From contig DASUJB010000004.1 in the NCBI GenBank assembly GCA_036279475.1, positions 1 through 10,823 on the forward strand: DNA of 10,823 nucleotides. The letters are read 5' to 3'. Shown piece after piece: positions 6,802-10,823 of this stretch. Below the pieces are notes generated by a model. The model saw only the letters and a list, made by a program, of their open reading frames with translations. It searched no databases and had not been told where the DNA came from. This stretch comes from ZC4RG19 sp036279475. Lineage in GTDB: Bacteria > Actinomycetota > Acidimicrobiia > Acidimicrobiales > VFJN01. The translations under genes were made by a program, and so were the position numbers. Each line of letters opens with the position of its first letter. Positions within the stretch are counted from its first letter, which is position 1.

Positions 6802-7655
6802 CTGTCGTCGTCCGGGTCGCCGGTGGGTCCGAGGCCGCCGGTGCGCTCGATGTCCCAGAGCACCCGCATCTCCTCCCCGAGCCGAGCCCGCAGGCGTCGG
6901 AGGCTCTGGGCCAGGGTGTTGGGCCGCATCCCCAGGAGGACGGCCATGTGACGCTGCTCCAGCAGGCCGTGCTTGTGGCGCACCTCGGCCGAGGCCAGCT
7001 CGTCGAGGCGCCGGGGGTGGCTCTCGATGGCCCACTGGGCCAGCAGGGCCGGCACGCACTCCGAGCCCGTCAGGAGGGCGTCGATGCGGCGGCGGTGGCG
7101 CTCGACCGCCAGCCGGGAGGCCGACGGCGGCACCGAGTCGAGCGAGCGGTCACGGACGTAGAGGCCGGCGGCCCGGGCCCGGCGGTCGTCGTCGCACACG
7201 TCCTCCCACAAGCGGGCGTGGAACTCCGCCCGCACGCTCACCCCCGAGCGGATGGCGTCGTAGGCAGAGAGCCAGGTGACCTCCTTGAGCGCCCCCACGT
7301 CGCCGTCGTAGAACGGTCCCACCAGCCCCAGGTTGGGGAACACGTAGTAGAGGCCGAAGAACGCCCGGGCCACCTCGGCGGGGGACCGGTCGTCGCGGGC
7401 CGCCACCCGCAGCGCTCCGAGGGCGGCGGCCTCGGCGACACGATGCTCGTGGCCGTGCCGCTGGCGATCCGCGCCGTCGAGGGCGTCGTACAGGGCCACC
7501 AGGCTGATCTGACGCAGGTCGAGCCGGGCGATCGCCAGCTCCGCCGCCACGCGCCCGGAGGGGGCCAGAAGCCCTTCGGCTGGGGGTCGACCGGCTGGGG
7601 GTCCTTCGGCTGGCAGTCGCTCGGCCGGGGGTCGCTCGACCTGGTCGGTTGGCAC
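6798..7655 (-). CDS. Hypothetical protein with a possible C-terminal helix-turn-helix
   Basis: I do not recognise this 285-residue family. The start is GTG 7655, preceded by a near-ideal AAGGAGG ribosome site four bases away; the longer frame back to 7760 would translate through the operator cluster. Residues 7-30 are a Pro/Ala/Glu pentapeptide repeat (RPPAE, RLPAE, GPPAG, RPPAE). Residues 35-220 are a soluble helical region with an aromatic core, FFGLYYVFPNLGLVGPFYDGD (about 99-119), and many Arg/Glu pairs. Residues about 234-260 (EQRHMAVLLGMRPNTLAQSLRRLRARL) have the spacing of a helix-turn-helix: small residue, turn at GMRPN, then an arginine-rich recognition-like helix. No signal peptide or membrane segment is seen. 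It is first in a two-gene operon with the membrane protein, downstream of six GTGACG sites, so an autoregulator is a reasonable inference. The HTH call is tentative. Confidence 0.7.
   Translation of the reverse strand: MPTDQVERPPAERLPAEGPPAGRPPAEGLLAPSGRVAAELAIARLDLRQISLVALYDALDGADRQRHGHEHRVAEAAALGALRVAARDDRSPAEVARAFFGLYYVFPNLGLVGPFYDGDVGALKEVTWLSAYDAIRSGVSVRAEFHARLWEDVCDDDRRARAAGLYVRDRSLDSVPPSASRLAVERHRRRIDALLTGSECVPALLAQWAIESHPRRLDELASAEVRHKHGLLEQRHMAVLLGMRPNTLAQSLRRLRARLGEEMRVLWDIERTGGLGPTGDPDDDR
7573..7632 (-). repeat. Four imperfect 15-bp tandem repeats inside the HTH-like gene
   Basis: Units at 7573-7587, 7588-7602, 7603-7617 and 7618-7632 share the plus-strand core CGGCTGGGGGT, and a degenerate fifth follows at 7633-7647. 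The period is five codons, so length changes keep the frame. They encode a Pro-Pro-Ala-Glu-Gly/Arg pentapeptide near the N-terminus, probably an unstructured linker. Confidence 0.75.
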
Positions 7656-7659
7656 GTCG

Positions 7660-7667
7660 CCTCCTTC
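7660..7667 (-). promoter_or_regulatory. Strong ribosome binding site for the HTH-like gene
   Basis: On the minus strand GAAGGAGG (7667 to 7660) lies four bases before GTG 7655. It is the best Shine-Dalgarno match noticed in the window and decides the start against the longer in-frame alternative at 7760. Confidence 0.8.
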
Positions 7668-7678
7668 GGTGGCGCGGT

Positions 7679-7782
7679 GTGACGTTCGGCCGCGCTGCCG
7701 ATCGGCCCGGACGGTACCGACGTCACCACGCCCACGTGACGGTGTGACGGCATTCGTCACGATGCCTCCCCACGATCGTCAC
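7679..7782. promoter_or_regulatory. Operator cluster: six GTGACG/CGTCAC sites
   Basis: The hexamer occurs at 7679, 7736 and 7744 as GTGACG and at 7721, 7755 and 7777 as CGTCAC. Sites 7744 and 7755 form the perfect inverted repeat GTGACG-GCATT-CGTCAC (7744-7760). Sites 7721 and 7736 face the other way with a 9-base gap. Elsewhere in the window I find the hexamer only about once per kilobase. The sites flank and overlap the candidate minus-strand promoter, so they most likely bind a regulator of the two-gene operon, possibly its own first product. Confidence 0.6.
7711..7740 (-). promoter_or_regulatory. Candidate promoter of the HTH-like/membrane-protein operon
   Basis: Reading the minus strand, TACCGT (7716 to 7711) fits TANNNT. 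A transcript would start near 7704, giving a leader of about 50 bases that includes the strong ribosome site. With an 18-base spacer the -35 position (7740 to 7735) reads GTCACG, which coincides with an operator half-site, and another half-site (7721-7726) lies in the spacer. No canonical TTGACA is present. Confidence 0.4.
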
Positions 7783-7902
7783 CCTCGCGACGCCGTGGCG
7801 TCCCGGACCACCGCGCCTCGGGGCACCGGCCGCCCGGCGACGGCGCCGGGGGGGAGCCCGGCGGCGATCCCGGGCCACGGCGCCAGGCCGGGGACCCGGC
7901 GC

Positions 7903-7918
7903 TACGGTCGACCGTGCA
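7903..7918 (+). promoter_or_regulatory. Candidate -10 element for a leaderless exonuclease transcript
   Basis: TACGGT (7903-7908) fits TANNNT and ends 9 bases before the ATG at 7918. No Shine-Dalgarno sequence lies in the intervening bases. The arrangement matches the one at 1931-1944, so transcription probably starts at or within a few bases of the ATG. Confidence 0.45.
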
Positions 7919-8790
7919 TGGAGGTCCACCTGGTCGACGGCACCTACGAGCTGTTCCGCTACCACTTCGCCCCTCGCAACCGCGACCGGGACCGTGGGGC
8001 GACCATCGGAGTGGTGGGCACCCTGCTGCAGCTGATCGCCGAGGGCGCCACCCACGTGGGGGTGGCCACCGACCACGTGATCGAGTCGTTCCGGAACGAC
8101 CTGTGGCCGGGCTACAAGTCGTCGGCGGGCATGCCGCGCGAGCTGCTGGCCCAGTTCCCGCTGGTGGAGGCAGCCATGGAGATGGCCGGCTTCACGGTGT
8201 GGCCGCAGGTCACCCACGAGGCAGACGACGGCATGGCGACGGCCGCGGTGGTGGCCGCCGCCGACCGGCGCGTCGAGCGGGTGGTCATCTGCACGCCCGA
8301 CAAGGACCTGGGGCAATGCGTCGGCGGCAAGGTGGTGCAGCTCGACAGGCGCAGGGAGGTCGTCTTCGACGCCGCCGGGGTCGAGGAGCGCCTCGGCGTG
8401 CCTCCGGCGTCGGTGCCCGACCTCCTCGCCCTCGTCGGCGACTCGGCCGACGGCTTCCCCGGCCTGCCCGGCTGGGGTGCCAGGTCGGCAGCCACCGTGC
8501 TGCGCCGGTGGGGCCACCTCGAGGACATCCCGACCGATCCCACCACGTGGGACGCCGGCGTGCGGGGGGCGGCCAAGCTCAACGCCACGCTCCGCGGCTC
8601 GTTCGAGCTGGCGCTGCTGTTCCGCCGCATCGCCACGGTCGAGACCGACGCCCCGGTGAGCGACTCGGTCGACGACCTGCGCTGGGTCGGGCCTCCCGAC
8701 GCGGCGGCCTTCGCCGAGCTCTGCGACGTGCTCGGCGCCCCGCGCCTGGCCGAGCGGGCCGCAAAGCTGGCGGCGCGGGTCGGCGGCTGA
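7918..8790 (+). CDS. 5'-3' exonuclease, FEN/PolI N-terminal-domain type
   Basis: This 290-residue protein matches the stand-alone 5' nuclease family related to the N-terminal domain of DNA polymerase I, which trims 5' flaps and RNA primers using two metal ions. Visible acidic motifs are VDGTYELFR (Asp7), GVATDH (Asp52), THEADDGMA (Glu101, Asp103, Asp104), TPDKDLGQ (Asp128, Asp130) and LVGDSADGFPGLPGWGARSA (Asp175, Asp178). The last also begins the helix-3-turn-helix DNA-clamping region. The arch segment FRNDLWPGYKSSAGMP (58-73) aligns with the usual FRHELYPEYKANR region. Length suits the stand-alone form, with no polymerase domain following. The ATG at 7918 sits directly before the first catalytic strand and is preceded by a -10-like hexamer rather than a ribosome site, suggesting a leaderless mRNA. 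It is divergent from the HTH-like operon across 262 bases. A ligase gene on the opposite strand at the right edge would suit the next step in nick repair, though they are separate transcription units. Confidence 0.9.
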   Translation: MEVHLVDGTYELFRYHFAPRNRDRDRGATIGVVGTLLQLIAEGATHVGVATDHVIESFRNDLWPGYKSSAGMPRELLAQFPLVEAAMEMAGFTVWPQVTHEADDGMATAAVVAAADRRVERVVICTPDKDLGQCVGGKVVQLDRRREVVFDAAGVEERLGVPPASVPDLLALVGDSADGFPGLPGWGARSAATVLRRWGHLEDIPTDPTTWDAGVRGAAKLNATLRGSFELALLFRRIATVETDAPVSDSVDDLRWVGPPDAAAFAELCDVLGAPRLAERAAKLAARVGG

Positions 8791-8801
8791 CCCGGTCGTC
8801 G

Positions 8802-8832
8802 CGCTGGGTCAGGGGGCCCGGCAAACCCAGCG
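8802..8832. terminator. Bidirectional hairpin between convergent genes
   Basis: CGCTGGGT (8802-8809) and ACCCAGCG (8825-8832) form a perfect 8-bp stem with a 15-base loop. It lies in the 73-base gap between the exonuclease stop (8790) and the acyl-CoA dehydrogenase stop (8864). There is no T-tract. Confidence 0.45.
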
Positions 8833-8863
8833 GCGAGCTTGGCCGGCGACGGGGCGGGCGGGG

Positions 8864-10183
8864 TCAGCCGTTCTTCGGCAGCTCCCTGAACGGCGTGCCC
8901 TTGGCGGGCCCCGGCTCCTTGGGCAGGCCGAGGACCCGCTCGCCGATGATGTTGCGCTGGACCTGGTCCGTGCCGCCGTAGATCGACGGGGCCTGGGCGA
9001 ACAGCGCCATCTCGGTGATGCCGGCCAGGCCGGGCATGCCGGTGGCCTCGTCCAGCGCCTTGCGGCTCTCGGGGTCGTAGGCGTGGAGCGTGCCGTAGCC
9101 GCCCATGATCTCCAGGCCGACGTCGCGCGACAGCCGCACGGAGCTGCTCATGAGCAGCTTGGCGATGTTGGGCAGCCCGGGGATGTCGCCCCCCGCCGCC
9201 ATGGCCGCCTTCAGGCGCAGGTTGTTGAAGCGCGCCAGCTCCCCGATGGTGTAGAGCTCCATCAGCCTCTGGCGGACCGAGGGGTCGCCGATCCTGCCGT
9301 TCTGGCGGGCGACCCGGGCGAGGGCCTTGGCCGAAGCGCCGAAGAGGCTGGCGGCGTCACCACCCCGGCGGCCGCCGCCGCGCACGAAGTCGCCGGCGCG
9401 GCGCGGGAGGTCGCCGGCCACCGTTCCCGGGCTGGCCAGCGAGGCGGCCGCCGACCCGCCGCCGGCACCCAGGCTGGCCCGCTCGAACATCAGGGTCGTG
9501 TTGGCCACCCGCCAGCCGTTGTTGAGCCCGCCGATGACGGCGCTGTCGGGGACCCGGGCGTCCTCGAGGAACACCTCGTTGAACAGGGCGCGGCCCGTCA
9601 TCTCCCGCAGCGGCCGGACGTCGACGCCCGGCTGGTGCATGTCGATGGCGAAGTAGGTGATGCCGGCGTGCTTGGGCTGGTCGGGATCGGTGCGGGCGAT
9701 CAGCATGCCCAGGTCGGCCACCTGACCGCCGGACGTCCACACCTTCTGCCCGTTGACCACCCACTCGTCGCCGTCCTTGACGGCCCGGGCGTTGAGGCCG
9801 GCCAGGTCGGAGCCGGCGCCCGGCTCGCTGAAGAGCTGGCACCAGGCCCGCCGGCCGGTGACGATGTCGGGCAGGTAGCGCGACCTCTGCTCGTCGGTGC
9901 CGTGCACGACGATCGTGGGCCCGGCCAGCATCAGGCCGAGCCCGCCCGGGGCCGGGAGGGCGCCGAAGTCGACGATCGCCTGCTGGACGCGCACGCCCTC
10001 GGCGCGGCTGAGGTCCCTGCCGAACCACGCCCGGGGCCAGGTGGGGACACCCCAGCCGGACGTGCCCAGGCGCTCCCACCACTCGGCCACCGTGAGGTCG
10101 GGGTCCCAGCTCTCGGCCAGCCAGGCCTTGACCTCGGCCACCGGGTCGTCGGAGGTAGGGATGCGGTCGGCGGTGTCGGTCAT
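8864..10183 (-). CDS. Acyl-CoA dehydrogenase (FadE-type)
   Basis: This 439-residue FAD enzyme should introduce the alpha-beta double bond into an acyl-CoA and pass electrons to electron-transfer flavoprotein. Family landmarks in order: the helical N-terminal domain with AGPTIVVHGTDEQR (87-100); FAD/substrate strands CQLFSEPGAGSDLAGL (115-130) and WVVNGQKVWTSGG (141-153); EVFLEDARVP (203-212); and the C-terminal SIYGGTDQVQRNIIGERVLGLP (400-421). The position of the catalytic Glu of medium-chain enzymes (YEGT) is Gly403, while MFERASLGAGG places Glu234 where isovaleryl- and long-chain-type enzymes keep their base. The substrate is therefore uncertain; branched-chain, steroid side-chain or long acyl groups are possible. 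ATG 10183 is chosen for its GAGGGG ribosome site six bases upstream; the frame upstream is shadow sequence of the ligase gene. The ligase stop is 68 bases upstream on the same strand, so shared transcription is possible. An inverted repeat at 10241-10254 may control it. Confidence 0.93.
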   Translation of the reverse strand: MTDTADRIPTSDDPVAEVKAWLAESWDPDLTVAEWWERLGTSGWGVPTWPRAWFGRDLSRAEGVRVQQAIVDFGALPAPGGLGLMLAGPTIVVHGTDEQRSRYLPDIVTGRRAWCQLFSEPGAGSDLAGLNARAVKDGDEWVVNGQKVWTSGGQVADLGMLIARTDPDQPKHAGITYFAIDMHQPGVDVRPLREMTGRALFNEVFLEDARVPDSAVIGGLNNGWRVANTTLMFERASLGAGGGSAAASLASPGTVAGDLPRRAGDFVRGGGRRGGDAASLFGASAKALARVARQNGRIGDPSVRQRLMELYTIGELARFNNLRLKAAMAAGGDIPGLPNIAKLLMSSSVRLSRDVGLEIMGGYGTLHAYDPESRKALDEATGMPGLAGITEMALFAQAPSIYGGTDQVQRNIIGERVLGLPKEPGPAKGTPFRELPKNG

Positions 10184-10189
10184 GGGGTA

Positions 10190-10195
10190 CCCCTC
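10190..10195 (-). promoter_or_regulatory. Ribosome binding site of the acyl-CoA dehydrogenase gene
   Basis: On the minus strand GAGGGG (10195 to 10190) lies six bases before ATG 10183. It overlaps the palindrome GGGGTACCCC (10184-10193). It supports this start over the much longer open frame reaching 10558. Confidence 0.6.
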
Positions 10196-10240
10196 GGCAT
10201 CGGTGGGTGGGCAACCGGCGCTCCCAGCGCACCACGTGCC

Positions 10241-10254
10241 TGACCGGCGGGTCA
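10241..10254. promoter_or_regulatory. Inverted repeat TGACC-N4-GGTCA upstream of the dehydrogenase gene
   Basis: The plus strand reads TGACC-GGCG-GGTCA, perfectly symmetric over its 5-base arms. It overlaps the ligase stop codon and lies 58-71 bases upstream of the dehydrogenase ATG. On the minus strand its right edge supplies TTGACC (10255 to 10250), a fair -35, though no matching -10 is obvious. TetR-type repressors of fatty-acid genes often use such dyads; assignment here is inference. Confidence 0.3.
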
Positions 10255-10823
10255 AGCAGGGTCGGGAGAGCGGGGGGACCGGCCCGGCCGGTGGGCGGCG
10301 GCGCCGAAGACGGCCGACAGCTCGGCCGGCGGCACCTCCTCCAGCTGGTCGTAGGTGCAGGCGTGGGGGGGCTTGTCGTCGCGCCACCGCACGAACCGGG
10401 CGGTGTGGCGGAACCGTCCCGACAACAGGTGCTCGTAGCGCACCTCGACGCTGCGCTCCACCCGCAGCGGCTCCCAGGACAGGTCCTTGGTGGCGTTCCA
10501 CCGGCTCGTCCCCCCCGGCATCCTCGGGCCGCCCTGGTGGGCCCCGGCCTGCGCCCACGCCTGCCAGGGGTGGGCGTCGAGAGCTCCCTCCCGCAGCGGT
10601 TGGACCTCGGCCATCAGCCTCCGGCGCAGGGGCGCGGCGAACGACGCCGCCACGCCCACGTGGTGGAGGGTGCCGGCGTCGTCGTACAGGCCCAGGAGCA
10701 GCGAGCCCACCCCGACGCCGTCCTTGTGCAGCCGGTAGCCCGCCACCGCGCAGTCGGCGGTGCGCTGGTGCTTGACCTTCAGCATCGCCCTCTTGTCCTG
10801 GAGGTAGGGCACGTCGCCCGGCT
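10252..10823 (-). CDS. ATP-dependent DNA ligase, C-terminal part, truncated by window edge
   Basis: The frame is open to the right edge, so the N-terminal part with the nucleotidyl-lysine motif KxDG lies outside; about 190 residues are visible. LQDKRAMLKVKHQRTADC is ligase motif V with its two lysines (LKVK), which ends the nucleotidyltransferase domain. GSLLLGLYDDAGTLHHVGVAASF is the start of the OB-fold domain. RMPGGTSRWNATKDLSWEPL, VEVRYEHLLSGRFRHTARFVRWR and CTYDQLEE follow in the order seen in actinobacterial LigC-type ligases, which act in repair rather than replication. It would seal nicks using ATP. The short Pro/Arg-rich tail after the last motif looks like normal C-terminal variation. 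The gene lies upstream of, and on the same strand as, the acyl-CoA dehydrogenase. The ligase call is strong; the LigC subclass is judged from remembered family sequence. Confidence 0.9.
   Translation of the reverse strand, partial: PGDVPYLQDKRAMLKVKHQRTADCAVAGYRLHKDGVGVGSLLLGLYDDAGTLHHVGVAASFAAPLRRRLMAEVQPLREGALDAHPWQAWAQAGAHQGGPRMPGGTSRWNATKDLSWEPLRVERSVEVRYEHLLSGRFRHTARFVRWRDDKPPHACTYDQLEEVPPAELSAVFGAAAHRPGRSPRSPDPA

Noticed and set aside
5665..7682. Plus-strand open frames across the two-gene operon
   Set aside because: Low-complexity composition and no motifs. The minus strand shows a coupled GTGA junction, a strong ribosome site and proper hydrophobic segments.
7656..7760. Longer N-terminus for the HTH-like protein, starting at 7760
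   Set aside because: It would make the operator cluster coding, encodes an Arg-rich extension without features, and ignores the near-ideal AAGGAGG site before GTG 7655.
10184..10193. Palindrome GGGGTACCCC next to the dehydrogenase start codon
   Set aside because: It has no loop, so it cannot fold well as a hairpin, and it is short enough to arise by chance. It is noted only as overlapping the ribosome site.
1..10823. CRISPR, insertion sequence, tRNA or rRNA content
   Set aside because: I found no regularly spaced repeats, terminal inverted repeats with a transposase, cloverleaf-like segments or conserved rRNA stretches.

Overview
The window is very GC-rich (about three quarters G+C by eye), uses GTG starts freely and has G/C at almost every third codon position. 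Its genes have clear actinobacterial relatives: an Rv1473-like ABC-F ATPase, a LigC-like ATP-dependent DNA ligase, a FadE-type acyl-CoA dehydrogenase, a methylmalonyl-CoA epimerase and a SigK-like ECF sigma factor. A high-GC actinobacterium is well supported. Acidimicrobiia is my guess from overall style, not something the sequence proves. I see no rRNA, tRNA, CRISPR array, insertion sequence or phage gene.

Layout, left to right. 1-1872 (+): 3' part of a large LuxR-type (LAL) regulator, followed by a hairpin. 1944-2345 (+): methylmalonyl-CoA epimerase with its own, probably leaderless, promoter. 2382-3500 (-): one protein carrying an ECF sigma factor, an RskA-like zinc-finger anti-sigma domain and a membrane anchor. 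3501-3855: a 355-base divergent gap rich in hairpins. 3856-5469 (+): ABC-F ATPase. 5509-6801 and 6798-7655 (-): a translationally coupled two-gene operon encoding an unrecognised protein with a possible HTH and a polytopic membrane protein that looks like a catalytically dead CDP-alcohol phosphatidyltransferase. 7656-7917: a divergent regulatory gap with six copies of GTGACG/CGTCAC in 104 bases. 7918-8790 (+): small 5'-3' exonuclease of the FEN/PolI type. 8864-10183 (-): acyl-CoA dehydrogenase. 10252-10823 (-): 3' part of an ATP-dependent DNA ligase running off the right edge.

The genes form several short transcription units rather than one pathway. All three convergent junctions (2346-2381, 5470-5508, 8791-8863) carry a GC-rich hairpin without a T-tract. 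The epimerase and the dehydrogenase fit acyl-CoA and propionyl-CoA catabolism. The exonuclease and ligase fit nick or flap processing. The regulatory content is the most distinctive part: the fused sigma/anti-sigma protein and the operator-dense two-gene operon are the best candidates for something undescribed.
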